Shown: piece after piece, positions 32,531 to 42,226 of the stretch
Layout of the letters: every line of letters starts with the position of its first letter
How positions within the stretch are numbered: the stretch's first letter is position 1
Assembly (NCBI GenBank): GCA_017961145.1
Contig: JAGCXU010000027.1
Span: forward strand, 1 to 44,371
Direction of reading: 5' to 3'
Source of the DNA: Bacteroidaceae bacterium
Lineage (GTDB): Bacteria > Bacteroidota > Bacteroidia > Bacteroidales > Bacteroidaceae
DNA: 44,371 nucleotides
Translations under genes and position numbers: made by a program
The notes under the pieces: model-generated
What the model saw: only the letters and a program-made list of their open reading frames with translations
Told to the model about the DNA's origin: nothing
Databases searched by the model: none

Positions 32531-33991
32531 TTATTTTACTTTATCTATTTCCTGCTTCATTTCTTCCAAGCCAGGCCAGCCCGTGATGGTTTTTACAAGT
32601 TTTCCCTCGCGGTCGTAGATGAGGTAATGGGGTATGGCATTTTGGTAGTCGGGAATCTGCATCTCCTTCATCTTGTCATCGGGAACAATGTAATGGGAGC
32701 CTGCGTGCTTGGTGATATGCTTCAGCCAGTCATCAGTATTGCTGCTGGAATCGGTGATGTAGATAAAATCGACACCCCTCAACATCAGTTCGTCCTTCAC
32801 GCTCTCCATTTCCTCCATTCCCTTCAGACAGGGCCCGCACCATGTAGCCCAGAAATCTACGAAGACAATCTTGCCTTTGTGCTCGCTGACAATTTTCGGC
32901 AGCCATTCCTGCGGCTCACCTTTGGGCAGGTCGCAGCGCTTACCTTCGCTGCCCAGCGCTTCCTTTTTCAATTGATCCTGCACTTCTCGTATCTGTACTT
33001 GGAACTCTGGCGAAAGGGCGCTCAGCTCGCTTTCCGATATGGCTTGCATGGTCTTGGCACGCGCCATCACAGCCTTGGCTTCATCCAACTCCTTGAACCA
33101 GCGTCCCAAGGGTGAGTCTTCCAACCCGTTGGCTTCGATATAAGCCTTTCCCTCATCAAAAAGATTCTTATGCAAACAGGCGTAGAATCCTGTGGTTTTG
33201 CGATAGTATGTCAATTCGGAAGCATGAGGGTCTTTGAAGGTCATTTGCTGCTTGAACATCTCCAGCGAGTCCTTATCGCTTATGCCTCCGACTTTTTTCA
33301 CAAACGAGAATTGGCGTAACTTGCTAATGTAATCCTGTTCGATGCACATTCTATGGAATTCCAGTTCCGCAGGCGAGAGGTCGAGAGAATCCAGCTGCTT
33401 CACAATATCCTGAAACTCGTTCCAACAAAAATCCCGCCATTCTTCGTATGTGTCCCGCACATGAGCTTGCCCATATTCCTGAGTATAACCAAGCTCCATA
33501 CGTTTCAGGTGAACAGGCAAGGGTAGCTGAAAGGTTCCGCCATCTATGTGTATGGCCTTCTTCCAGAGTTCCTGCAACTTCTGGGTAGTGACGCTGTCGT
33601 GTGGCGTTTCCCTGTTGTAGGCTTGGTATTCGGCAAATGCGTTGTTGTCAATGTCCACTTTTACGGTATCGCCAGGAAAGAGCATAACATTCCATCCATG
33701 AAATGAATGTAACAGAGGATAGCAGATGTCCCATACGAGTGTGAACGTGCCAGCTATAGAATCCGCTGTCACTTCAGGGAATATGGTGTTTTTCAATGAG
33801 TTCTTGTTTCCCCAAAAATTTGGCAAGCACTTGTCGCCAGGCTTCCAGCCAACAAATCGTCCAAGAATAACAGCAGGGTCACTCTTGCGCTCCCATGATG
33901 GAAGGGCAGTCGTAGGCCTGGAAGTCTTAGGAGAACAAGCTTCGATGGCGAGAACGACTGCGATAATGAGGATGATGCTTTGCTTTTTCAT
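32531..33991 (-). CDS. TlpA-like thioredoxin-fold lipoprotein
   Basis: The product is 486 residues with a lipoprotein signal (IEAC, Cys19). A long N-terminal region of about 340 residues, with beta-rich then helical parts, precedes a thioredoxin fold. VDFWATWCGPCLKGMEEME carries the CxxC redox pair near residue 385, and a cis-Pro appears in NAIPHYLIYD. Such Bacteroidetes proteins are anchored in the periplasm and reduce or isomerise disulfides. The N-terminal part has no recognised function. It is transcribed toward the ECF sigma gene but separated from it by 184 bases. Confidence 0.88.
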   Translation of the reverse strand: MKKQSIILIIAVVLAIEACSPKTSRPTTALPSWERKSDPAVILGRFVGWKPGDKCLPNFWGNKNSLKNTIFPEVTADSIAGTFTLVWDICYPLLHSFHGWNVMLFPGDTVKVDIDNNAFAEYQAYNRETPHDSVTTQKLQELWKKAIHIDGGTFQLPLPVHLKRMELGYTQEYGQAHVRDTYEEWRDFCWNEFQDIVKQLDSLDLSPAELEFHRMCIEQDYISKLRQFSFVKKVGGISDKDSLEMFKQQMTFKDPHASELTYYRKTTGFYACLHKNLFDEGKAYIEANGLEDSPLGRWFKELDEAKAVMARAKTMQAISESELSALSPEFQVQIREVQDQLKKEALGSEGKRCDLPKGEPQEWLPKIVSEHKGKIVFVDFWATWCGPCLKGMEEMESVKDELMLRGVDFIYITDSSSNTDDWLKHITKHAGSHYIVPDDKMKEMQIPDYQNAIPHYLIYDREGKLVKTITGWPGLEEMKQEIDKVK

Positions 33992-34097
33992 GTTCTTTTT
34001 TCCTTATTTTTACTAATAGACCTTTGAGAAATCGAAATGGTCCTTCTTCTGGCGTTAAATAATTCCTTTCCCTTCCGAAAACCATTCATTCTGTCTG

Positions 34098-34105
34098 CAA
34101 ATATA
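34098..34105 (-). promoter_or_regulatory. -7 promoter box for the TlpA-like gene
   Basis: The minus strand reads TATATTTG about 107 bases before the start at 33991, implying a 5' leader of roughly 100 bases. Confidence 0.5.
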
Positions 34106-34290
34106 GCACAAAATCCCTAATCATTCAAAAAAATCCTGTTCCATCTTGTCCTGTTGAAACACTTTGGAACAAAATGCTAATTTCACAATCTCAATTTTCA
34201 CTTTTCACTTTTTTTCGTATCTTGACTTCGTCGAGCCACTTCTGCGCTCGGAAAAAACCAAATAAATTTGTTTTTTCTCTCACTTATTCG

Positions 34291-34298
34291 TACCTTTG
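34291..34298 (+). promoter_or_regulatory. -7 promoter box for rmuC
   Basis: TACCTTTG lies 27 bases before the rmuC ATG. Confidence 0.65.
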
Positions 34299-34324
34299 CA
34301 CTGAACAATCATCAAACAACAACT

Positions 34325-35740
34325 ATGGAACTCATATATCTTCTGTATCTCATCATCGGCATTGCTTTGGGAGCCATTGCTGTCTTCTTTGCCATGCGGT
34401 CGCAGGTGCAGGCTGGCAAGGAACGTATCGCCCTGACCGAACAGCAGAAACAGCAGGAAGGAGAGTCACTCCGCCAACAGATGCGCGACCAGCAGGAGAC
34501 GTACCGCCAGCAGATACAGGCGATGCAGGAGTCGCAGCAGCAACAGGTGCGCGAGCAACGCGAATCACTTCAGCAGCAGTTGCGTTCGCAGCAAGAGTCT
34601 CAGCAACAGCAGATGGCACAGCAGATGGCACTCCTGCGCGAGCAGATGAGCACCACCTCCGAGCGCGTACTCAAGGAACGTGCGGCAGAGCTTTCTATCG
34701 TCAACAGCGAACAGCTCTCCAAGATACTCGACCCGCTGCAGGATGACCTACGGCAAATGCGCTCGCAGACGGAAAAGATGCAGAAGGACCACAACGACTC
34801 GCTGCTCCAATTGAAAGCGGCCATACAGGTCAACATGGAACGCGAGCGGGCGATGGGCGAGCAGACGGAACGACTGGCACAGGCCCTTACCGGTCAGAAC
34901 AAGATACAAGGCAATTTCGGCGAACTCAAGTTGACGCAGATACTGGAACAGATGGAACTGGAACGCGGCCTGCAATACGACACGCAGGAGACAATGCGCG
35001 ACGAGCAGGGCCGCACCATCACAAGCGACGAAGGACGCCGCATGGTGCCCGATGCCGTGCTGCACTTCCCTGACGGTCGAGATGTCATCATCGACAGCAA
35101 GATGTCCTTCACGGCCTTCGTCGATTACCAGAACGCCGAGAGCGAGGCAGAACGCGAGGCAGCTCTGCGCCGTCACCTTGCCAGCATGAGGCAGCACGTC
35201 CGCGAACTCGCACAGAAGCAATACTTCCGCTATGCCAAGACGGACAAAGGCAGGCTCGACTTCGTGCTGATGTACGTCTTTCAGGAGAGCGCCCTACAAC
35301 TTGCCCTGCAAAGCGACACGACACTATGGAAAGATGCTTACGATCAGGGCGTTGTCATTTCCGGCAGCCAATCGCTCTACATGACCTTGCGCGTGCTCGA
35401 ACTTACTTGGAAGCAGACGCGACAGGTGGAGAACCAAGAGAAGATGATGCAGTGCGCCAACACCCTCGTGGAGCGCGTGCAGCTCTTTGCCGAACGCTTT
35501 GCCCGTGTTAGCGACCTCCTCGACAAGACACGCCGTAGCTTCGACGACCTTACGACCGTCACTGCCCCTTCCGGCCCCAGCATCACCACCGCCGCCCGCA
35601 ACCTCCTTCGCTTTGGCGCTCAGGAAAACAAGAAGAAGAAATCTCTCGCTTCGCCAACTTCGCTAGAGGAAAAAGAAGAAGGAAGCGACGATGCGGCTAA
35701 TCAAGTTGAGCAACTAGGCGTGCCTAATTCGCAAACTTAA
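34325..35740 (+). CDS. rmuC: DNA recombination protein RmuC
   Basis: The product is 471 residues from MELIYLLYL at 34325. It has an N-terminal membrane helix, then a Gln-rich coiled coil (about residues 35-130). The RmuC nuclease-like domain follows with QGNFGELKLTQILEQMELERG, PDAVLHFPDGRDVIIDSKMSF, DFVLMYVFQE and the SPSSLYMTLR-like GSQSLYMTLRVLE. RmuC limits recombination at inverted repeats, which is notable in a repeat-rich region. The final residues (GVPNSQT) are encoded by 22-bp array F, so the true conserved C-terminus lies earlier. Confidence 0.94.
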   Translation: MELIYLLYLIIGIALGAIAVFFAMRSQVQAGKERIALTEQQKQQEGESLRQQMRDQQETYRQQIQAMQESQQQQVREQRESLQQQLRSQQESQQQQMAQQMALLREQMSTTSERVLKERAAELSIVNSEQLSKILDPLQDDLRQMRSQTEKMQKDHNDSLLQLKAAIQVNMERERAMGEQTERLAQALTGQNKIQGNFGELKLTQILEQMELERGLQYDTQETMRDEQGRTITSDEGRRMVPDAVLHFPDGRDVIIDSKMSFTAFVDYQNAESEAEREAALRRHLASMRQHVRELAQKQYFRYAKTDKGRLDFVLMYVFQESALQLALQSDTTLWKDAYDQGVVISGSQSLYMTLRVLELTWKQTRQVENQEKMMQCANTLVERVQLFAERFARVSDLLDKTRRSFDDLTTVTAPSGPSITTAARNLLRFGAQENKKKKSLASPTSLEEKEEGSDDAANQVEQLGVPNSQT

Positions 35741-35783
35741 CGTGCCTAATTTGGAAATTAGGCGTGGCATGTATTGGAGCGTG
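35718..35783 (+). repeat. 22-bp repeat array F (three units) overlapping the rmuC stop
   Basis: Units begin at 35718, 35740 and 35762. Units 1 and 2 share CGTGCCTAATT. The rmuC stop (35738-35740) falls at the unit 1/2 boundary. GCCTAATTT and AAATTAGGC (35744-35763) form a 9-bp perfect hairpin with a two-base centre. Confidence 0.8.
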
Positions 35784-35831
35784 TTTCATCGATTTTTCTC
35801 TTATTTGCTTGCACAGTTCGATATTTAATAC

Positions 35832-35839
35832 TATCTTTG
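35832..35839 (+). promoter_or_regulatory. -7 promoter box for the FAD oxidoreductase-GH20 operon
   Basis: TATCTTTG lies 50 bases before the ATG at 35890. Confidence 0.6.
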
Positions 35840-35889
35840 CAACGAAAGTATGCAATTTTTATCAAAACTAAGCAAATAAATACTACCAA

Positions 35890-38800
35890 ATGACAATGAA
35901 ACTACAGGGATTACTCAGCACGTTTTTGCTCACGGCAATGTGCCTAATGACTTTTCAGGATGTTCAAGCCGACGAGACTCAGGGCACTATCAAGGATGTT
36001 GACATCTGCATCTACGGCAGTACGCCAGCGGGCATCATGGCAGCTTATACTGCGAAACAGAAAGGCAAGAGCGTGCTGCTCATCTCGCCGACGAAACGCC
36101 TCGGAGGCTTGACGACAGGTGGATTGGGCTATACCGACATCGGTGACAGTACGAGTCACCGCCGCATCATCAAAGGCTTTGCCCGCGAGTTTTACCGCCG
36201 CATCGGTCAGCACTACGGCATGGCTTCGCCGACGTTCTTCTTCGAGCCAAAGGTGGCGCTCGCGACGTTCAAGGGATTCCTCAATGAGGCAGACATCAAG
36301 GACTCGACCGACATTTGGTACGAGTGGCGCATCGTGAGCGCTGAGAAGGAAGGAAACGAGGTGAAGAGCATCACATTGGAAGATGGAACAAACCCCAAAG
36401 TGACGCCTCATAGAACTGTCCGCGCCAAAATCTTCATGGATTGCGGCTACGAGGGCGACCTCATGGCAAGGGCCGGCATCACTTATACCGTAGGTCGTGA
36501 GGCAGCGTCGAAATATGGCGAGCCGGAAAACGGAGTGCAATGCCTTGACAAACACCAGTTCGTCAATGGCGTTGACCCTTACGTCGTCCCTGGCGACCCG
36601 TCGAGTGGTTTGCTGTGGGGCATTATGCCCGAACCGATGGGCAAGAAGGGCGACGGCGACAACCATATCCAAGCCTACAACTACCGCCTGACACTCACCA
36701 AGACGAAGCCCTTCCGCTCCATAACGGCAAAGGTGCCCGACAACTACGACCCGTCGAAATACGAACTATTGTTCCGTTGGATGGCGAAGAAAGGATGGAG
36801 CAGCGGTGGCGACTGCCTCAAATGGACATACATGAAGGACTCGTCGGGCCCCAACTCTTGGAACGCCTACAAGACCGACAACAACAATAACGGCGCGTTC
36901 TCGACCGACATGATTGGCTACAGCTGGGACTATCCCGAGGCAACCTACGAGCAGCGAGACTCCATCGCAAAACTCCACGAGGACTACACAAGAGGCTTGC
37001 TCTATATCCTTTGGACTGACCCGCGCGTGCCGCAGAACATCAGGGACGAATACAACCTATGGGGTTATCCGCTCGACGAATACGAGGACAACGAGAACTT
37101 CACGCCGCAACTCTACATCCGTGAGGCACGTCGAATGATAGGCCGAATGGTGATGACCGAGGACTATTGCCTCAAGAACAAGGTTGCCGAAGACCCGATT
37201 GCCTGGGGCGCATACACGATGGACTCTCACAATTGCGGCCGCTACGTCGTGAACGGCATGGTGAAAAACGAGGGCGATGTGCAGAGACACTTGACCAAAG
37301 GTCCGTACAACATCTCCTATCGTGCCGTGACTCCAAAAGAAAACGAGGCAAAGAATGTCATTGTGCCCGTCTGCCTGTCTGCCTCGCACATCGCATACGG
37401 CAGCATCCGCATGGAACCTGTCTATATGGTGTTGGGCGAAACGACAGCTCTGGCTGCCATTCAAGCCATCGACGAGCACAACTGTTGCGTGCAGGAAGTT
37501 GACGCCTCGCGTTGCATCGCACAACTTGAGAATGGCCTCGATATAGACCGCGACGAGACGCCAGCCCAAGCCTTGAACTCCGTCACAGTCGATATCACGA
37601 GTCGCGTCCTGACGAATCCCTCTTTCGAGGAAAGTTACACGAAAACTACGCTTCCGCCAACCGGCTGGACAGAGTTGCCGGCAGGCATGACCTTGCAGCG
37701 CAGCATGAACAAAACTGCGAAGAACAAGGACGGAAAGCAAGCCTATGTCTGCAAACCTGCTTCGGGCGGCACCATCACTAAGCCCTTGAAACTCATGCAG
37801 CAGATACCTGCAGAGAAGCTTGGTGCAGGCATCTACAAAGTCAGTTGCCAAATGTGGGTAGAGAAGGACTTTTACGGCACGGCTTGTCTTTTTGCTGACA
37901 ATCAGCGCGGCGACAACTGCAACGTGCAGTATTGGACGACGGAGGTTTACTATCGCAACGGCTCTCAAGGCTACGACAACATCACCTACACCGACTATCG
38001 CACCACGTTCGCCAGTCACGCAGGTGGCTTCAACTCTTCAACAGCGCAGAACATGCAGCGCATGGAGGTATATATCACTCTTCAGGACGGCGACGACCTC
38101 GTGCTCGGCATCCGTACGAGCAGTGCCAACCAAGGTGCAGACAAGAGTGGCGCAGGCTACTTCATCGTCGATGATTTCCACGTGGAGAAACTCGCGGAAA
38201 AGCCCGTCGATAAGGATAAGTTCAACGACGAGGTCCTGATTAACTACGACTTCGAGAAGAATCCGCAGGGCGACAGTTACGATTGGAACATCAAGACAAC
38301 CATCAACGAGGCAAACAATGGTCCCATCTACGGTTGGCAGAGCAACGCGTGGACGGACAACTACGGTGGCGTCAGCGACGGCACGAACCTCGAATGGAAG
38401 TGGGCGGGCTATGTGGCAAGTACGAACAGCGTCATCCCCAACGACTTTCGCCTCTACCAGACGATACCCGCCGAGAAACTTACCCCAGGCATTTATGAGG
38501 TGACTGCCCGTATGTGGCAGTACGCATCGAAACTTGGCATCACGCGTCTCTACGGACAGGCCGGCGACAAGTGCTCCGTACAATACTATGGCGTGGAGAA
38601 CAAGTACCCTGCTGCTCTTCTGACAGAAGGCGAGACGGCAACCTTTGCAGGTCTTTCTGCCAACACGACGACGGGGCGTGTCAACGATATGGCGCTCGAA
38701 ATTGAAGTGGGCGAAGGTGAAGACCTCGAGATAGGTGTAAAGAGTGGCTACGGAGCGGAAAACAACAAGACAAACGGTGCCAATCACGGCAAGTTCTACG

Positions 38801-39348
38801 TTGACCTCGTCCGCACGTGGAAAGTGTCCGACCTTCCCGTCACTTACGACGAAGATGCAAGCGACAACGCCATTATCCCTCGCGCGTATAACAATAAGGT
38901 AGTGCTGAACAAGCAGTTCACCAACAACGAGTGGCAATACGTCTGCTTCCCTTTTGCACTTAATGCCGATGATATCGAGACTATCTTCGGCAAAGGAACA
39001 GAAGTGGAAGGTGAGACAGAAGCAGGAAAACCTTTCCGCATTCGTCCGACCGATGTCTTGTCCTCGCCTATTGTCTTGGAGCACGTACGCATCACGACCG
39101 ACAAACCGCAGACGGTTTTAGCTGGCAACTACATCATCACAGGTATCTTTCAGAAGACAGACGGTGTTCCTGCCTTCTCTGCCACGCAGACCGACAACCC
39201 AAATGGCATTGGAGAGATTAAAAATGAAAAGTTAAATAACAACGATGGGGATACTTCTTGGTACGACTTGGGAGGTAGTCCCGTCCCTTTTTTCTCTAAG
39301 GGTGGCATCTATGTCACCAAAGGCAAAACTATCTACAAACAAGACTAA
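35890..39348 (+). CDS. Secreted FAD-dependent oxidoreductase with carbohydrate-binding-like repeats
   Basis: The product is 1152 residues with a signal peptide ending near VQADE. Residues about 35-560 are an FAD-dependent oxidoreductase domain: VDICIYGSTPAGIMAAYTAK is the dinucleotide-binding fold and RLGGLTTGGLGYTD the adjacent loop. Two beta-sandwich repeats follow (about 590-765 and 775-945), both with YQTIPAEKL/MQQIPAEKL-GIY and Trp/Tyr-rich strands. A C-terminal region ends with the Prevotella-type WYDLGG...KGGIYVTKGKTIYKQ motif, perhaps a surface-sorting remnant. Proteins of this family are often found with glycan-degrading enzymes; the reaction is unknown. GH20 follows after 27 bases. 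Confidence 0.88.
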   Translation: MTMKLQGLLSTFLLTAMCLMTFQDVQADETQGTIKDVDICIYGSTPAGIMAAYTAKQKGKSVLLISPTKRLGGLTTGGLGYTDIGDSTSHRRIIKGFAREFYRRIGQHYGMASPTFFFEPKVALATFKGFLNEADIKDSTDIWYEWRIVSAEKEGNEVKSITLEDGTNPKVTPHRTVRAKIFMDCGYEGDLMARAGITYTVGREAASKYGEPENGVQCLDKHQFVNGVDPYVVPGDPSSGLLWGIMPEPMGKKGDGDNHIQAYNYRLTLTKTKPFRSITAKVPDNYDPSKYELLFRWMAKKGWSSGGDCLKWTYMKDSSGPNSWNAYKTDNNNNGAFSTDMIGYSWDYPEATYEQRDSIAKLHEDYTRGLLYILWTDPRVPQNIRDEYNLWGYPLDEYEDNENFTPQLYIREARRMIGRMVMTEDYCLKNKVAEDPIAWGAYTMDSHNCGRYVVNGMVKNEGDVQRHLTKGPYNISYRAVTPKENEAKNVIVPVCLSASHIAYGSIRMEPVYMVLGETTALAAIQAIDEHNCCVQEVDASRCIAQLENGLDIDRDETPAQALNSVTVDITSRVLTNPSFEESYTKTTLPPTGWTELPAGMTLQRSMNKTAKNKDGKQAYVCKPASGGTITKPLKLMQQIPAEKLGAGIYKVSCQMWVEKDFYGTACLFADNQRGDNCNVQYWTTEVYYRNGSQGYDNITYTDYRTTFASHAGGFNSSTAQNMQRMEVYITLQDGDDLVLGIRTSSANQGADKSGAGYFIVDDFHVEKLAEKPVDKDKFNDEVLINYDFEKNPQGDSYDWNIKTTINEANNGPIYGWQSNAWTDNYGGVSDGTNLEWKWAGYVASTNSVIPNDFRLYQTIPAEKLTPGIYEVTARMWQYASKLGITRLYGQAGDKCSVQYYGVENKYPAALLTEGETATFAGLSANTTTGRVNDMALEIEVGEGEDLEIGVKSGYGAENNKTNGANHGKFYVDLVRTWKVSDLPVTYDEDASDNAIIPRAYNNKVVLNKQFTNNEWQYVCFPFALNADDIETIFGKGTEVEGETEAGKPFRIRPTDVLSSPIVLEHVRITTDKPQTVLAGNYIITGIFQKTDGVPAFSATQTDNPNGIGEIKNEKLNNNDGDTSWYDLGGSPVPFFSKGGIYVTKGKTIYKQD

Positions 39349-39375
39349 CTAAGAAAAGACTTAACAACTATTATA

Positions 39376-40962
39376 ATGAACAAGAGATTTACATTTTTGA
39401 CTGCCTGTCTGCTCTTATGCGTCGGCACAGCGATGGCAGCAGTGAACATCATTCCCAAACCCACGTCGGTCGTGGAGAAAGAGGGCGAGTTCGTGTTCAC
39501 AAAGGGCTTCACCATCGGTTACAGCGATGTGAGCCTCCAACCTGCAGCCACTTATCTGCAAGAAGTGCTGACGAAAGCAACGGGGTTATCGTTTAAGACA
39601 AAACTTGGCAAGGGCAAGGTTCAGATCAGCCTTGTCCTTCCCGACGAAAACGACGAGAGCTATGAGCTTGTCAGCGATAAGAAGGGCGTTCTCATCACTG
39701 CTCACAACTATCGCAGCATCATCAACGGAATTGCGACTTTAAGGCAACTGTTACCACCCGTAGTTAAGGTTCAATATGACGTTCCTGCTGTCACCATCAA
39801 GGACAGCCCTAACTTCCATTGGCGCGGACTGATGCTCGACCCTGTCCGTCACTTCTTCTCCGTCGAGGAAACCAAGAAATTGCTCGATGAAATGGCGCTT
39901 TATAAGCTCAATAAGTTCCATTGGCACCTCTCGGACAACGAGGGTTTCCGCATGGAGGTAAAGGCTTATCCGGGCCTCACGTCTGATACTGTCGCTTGGC
40001 GTCGCTTTAACTACCACGACCGTCAGTGCCTCGACCGAGCAAGCAAGGAGAACAACCCCTCGATGCTCCTCCCTTGGAAATTCTTCAAGGAGGTGGAGGG
40101 CTATGGTGAACTCTATGGCGGTTTCTATACGCAGGAGGAGATTTGCGACGTGGTGAAGTACGCAGCCATTCGTGGCATCGACATCATCCCCGAGATTGAT
40201 ATGCCTGGACATAACGGCGCGGCCTGCTATTGCTATCGTTGGTTGAGTTGTACGCAGAATGGCGTTGAGCCGCTATGCCTTGGTCGCAACACGACCATCG
40301 AGTTTGCAGAGAAGGTCTATGACGAGGTCTTCCAGCTCTTCCCCTACGAGTACGTGAGCATCGGTGGTGACGAGGTGAATCGTCGTCGTTGGTCGGAGTG
40401 CAGTGAGTGCAAGAAGCGCATCGAGAGTGAAGGCTTGAAGGATGTCAGTGAGTTGCAGGCTTGGTTCACGAAGAAGATGGAGAAGTACTTCAACGCTCAC
40501 GGACGTCGCATCCTCGGTTGGGACGAGATTCTCGAGGGCGGACTCTCCAAGACGGCTACCGTGCATTGGTGGCGAGGCGACCATCCCGACGTGACGCAAA
40601 AAGCAACGGCTATGGGCAACGAGGTTGTGCTTTGCCCCTTCACCTTCCTCTATTTTGATTACGCGCAGGACGACAATACCCTCCGCCACATCTACGACGG
40701 CGACATCGTGCCCGTCGACCTGACTGCCGAACAACTCAAACTCATCAAGGGTATGCAAGCAAACATTTGGTGCGAGCGCATTCCGACAGAGGCTCGAATG
40801 GAGTGGATGGTGTTCCCGCGTGTGTTGGCACTTGCTGAGAAGGCTTGGACGCCTCGTAAAGACCAGAACTGGGACGACTTCCTACCTCGCTTGCAAGCAC
40901 ACCTGCAACGCCTCGACGCGATGGGCATTCAATACCGACCTTTACAAACGAAACGACCATGA
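39376..40962 (+). CDS. Beta-N-acetylhexosaminidase (GH20)
   Basis: The product is 528 residues with a Sec signal peptide ending CVGTAMAA. The N-terminal GH20b domain (residues 25-140) precedes the TIM barrel. HWRGLMLDPVRHFF, FHWHLSDNEGFRMEV, EIDMPGHNGAACY and SIGGDEVNRRRW are the family signatures, with the Asp332-Glu333 catalytic pair. It removes terminal GlcNAc or GalNAc from glycans by substrate-assisted catalysis. The next gene overlaps its stop by four bases. The context suggests host or microbial glycoprotein/mucin glycans, as inference. Confidence 0.96.
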   Translation: MNKRFTFLTACLLLCVGTAMAAVNIIPKPTSVVEKEGEFVFTKGFTIGYSDVSLQPAATYLQEVLTKATGLSFKTKLGKGKVQISLVLPDENDESYELVSDKKGVLITAHNYRSIINGIATLRQLLPPVVKVQYDVPAVTIKDSPNFHWRGLMLDPVRHFFSVEETKKLLDEMALYKLNKFHWHLSDNEGFRMEVKAYPGLTSDTVAWRRFNYHDRQCLDRASKENNPSMLLPWKFFKEVEGYGELYGGFYTQEEICDVVKYAAIRGIDIIPEIDMPGHNGAACYCYRWLSCTQNGVEPLCLGRNTTIEFAEKVYDEVFQLFPYEYVSIGGDEVNRRRWSECSECKKRIESEGLKDVSELQAWFTKKMEKYFNAHGRRILGWDEILEGGLSKTATVHWWRGDHPDVTQKATAMGNEVVLCPFTFLYFDYAQDDNTLRHIYDGDIVPVDLTAEQLKLIKGMQANIWCERIPTEARMEWMVFPRVLALAEKAWTPRKDQNWDDFLPRLQAHLQRLDAMGIQYRPLQTKRP

Positions 40963-42173
40963 AAAGAACATCCTTATCAATCATCTTCCTTGCTTTTCTC
41001 GCGATGACAATGCAAGCGCAGGGGTGGGTCTCTGTGCAGAAAGTGGGAGTGTTGCCGAGCAATAGTGCTGAAGTGAACCGTCAGCACCTTCAGGCAGCCA
41101 TCGACAAGATGAGTCCCATGGGTGGTGTGCTGTTCGTTGAGCCTGTAGAGGGCGGTTATCCTATGGAAGGCGGTCTCGTCCTCAAGCGAAACGTTTCGCT
41201 CCTTGGTGCTCAGGGCCCTACAGGACGCGGCACAGCACTGCCCGACCGCTCTGGTCCGACTGGTTCGCTCTTTGTCATTACCGACCGCGAACAAGCCTTC
41301 CTCACCGTGGAATCCGCGACACAAGTCCGAGGCATACAGTTCTACTATCCCGAGCAGACGTGGCAGGACGGGAGTCGCATCATCCCCTATCCGCCTACTA
41401 TTCGTGCTGCACAAGACCAGAGAGTGCTGGGCGTCACCCTGAGCTGCCTGTCGTTTTACGGCGAATACATGGCGATGGACTTCCGCACAAAAGCGCCGCA
41501 ATATGTGGAACAGATACTCTTCGAGCATTGTTACGGCTATCCGTTGAGCGGAGAGTTCATAGCCATCGAGCACTGTACCGATGTGCCGCGCATCCTCCAC
41601 TGTCACGTCAACCCCGCCAACATGAGGGAGTTCGGACGGTCTTTCCATTCAAACGTCATCGATGCGGTAGTTCGCAAGAAAGCCTACACGTATTGGATTG
41701 ACTACACCGACAATGCCGTCTTGATGGACATCTTCACCTTTGGCAACTATGGCGGTATCTATCTCGGAAGAGAGAGTTACGGACAACTGACCAACTTCAA
41801 CTTCGACTGCGTCACCATAGGCATCTACAAGACAGGCAGCAACTGGAAGAACCGCAACTGGCAGATAGCCCAGGGAAGCATCATCGCCAACGTGGGCGAG
41901 CGCATAGAAGACGTCCATCCCATCCTCATCGAAGGCATCGGTCACACTTCGCTCTCGAATGTCGAGTGTTTCAGCGGTCCTAATGGCGCCCTCACGAACC
42001 TTGGCGCCTCGTGGGACTACATGACTGTCCGCGGCGAAGCCACAGTCTTCCTCAGCGGTTGCCGCATGCAAGGCTATCAGGCAGACACGCCTATCAACGT
42101 CTCAGGCGGAGCCAAGGTTCGAGCCGTGGGCTGCTTCGACAAGAATAACAACCTGTTGGAACTTGCTCCTTAA
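40959..42173 (+). CDS. Secreted right-handed beta-helix protein
   Basis: The product is 404 residues with a signal peptide ending TMQAQG. AINTAIxxxxxxGGVLFVEP-type sequence (LQAAIDKMSPMGGVLFVEP) opens a parallel beta-helix, followed by repeated short strands through FNFDCVTIGIYKTG and SGCRMQGYQADTPINVSGG. This resembles pectate-lyase-3/GH28-like helices that bind or cut polysaccharides, but catalytic residues cannot be assigned. The ATG overlaps the GH20 stop, so it is the third gene of the operon. Confidence 0.82.
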   Translation: MKRTSLSIIFLAFLAMTMQAQGWVSVQKVGVLPSNSAEVNRQHLQAAIDKMSPMGGVLFVEPVEGGYPMEGGLVLKRNVSLLGAQGPTGRGTALPDRSGPTGSLFVITDREQAFLTVESATQVRGIQFYYPEQTWQDGSRIIPYPPTIRAAQDQRVLGVTLSCLSFYGEYMAMDFRTKAPQYVEQILFEHCYGYPLSGEFIAIEHCTDVPRILHCHVNPANMREFGRSFHSNVIDAVVRKKAYTYWIDYTDNAVLMDIFTFGNYGGIYLGRESYGQLTNFNFDCVTIGIYKTGSNWKNRNWQIAQGSIIANVGERIEDVHPILIEGIGHTSLSNVECFSGPNGALTNLGASWDYMTVRGEATVFLSGCRMQGYQADTPINVSGGAKVRAVGCFDKNNNLLELAP

Positions 42174-42191
42174 AAAAATTTGTTTTCTTAC

Positions 42192-42220
42192 TTGACATTT
42201 CGTGATGTCGTGCGTTATAT
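42192..42220 (+). promoter_or_regulatory. Possible TTGACA/TTATAT promoter upstream of the ECF sigma gene
   Basis: TTGACA (42192-42197) and TTATAT (42215-42220) are 17 bases apart, with the ATG at 42227. This is the spacing of a proteobacterial-type promoter, unlike the TAnnTTTG boxes elsewhere. An inverted GACAT/ATGTC sits within it. It may be chance; the gene is only 53 bases after the upstream stop. Confidence 0.3.
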
Positions 42221-42226
42221 AGGCAG

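Larger units (their letters stand above)
33992..34324. other. Divergent intergenic region, TlpA-like gene and rmuC
   Basis: No gene is seen in these 333 bases. The region holds one promoter box for each strand, an inverted repeat GTTCCA/TGGAAC at about 34138-34170, and a TTTTCAC doublet at about 34195-34208. No RNA gene was recognised. Confidence 0.6.
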
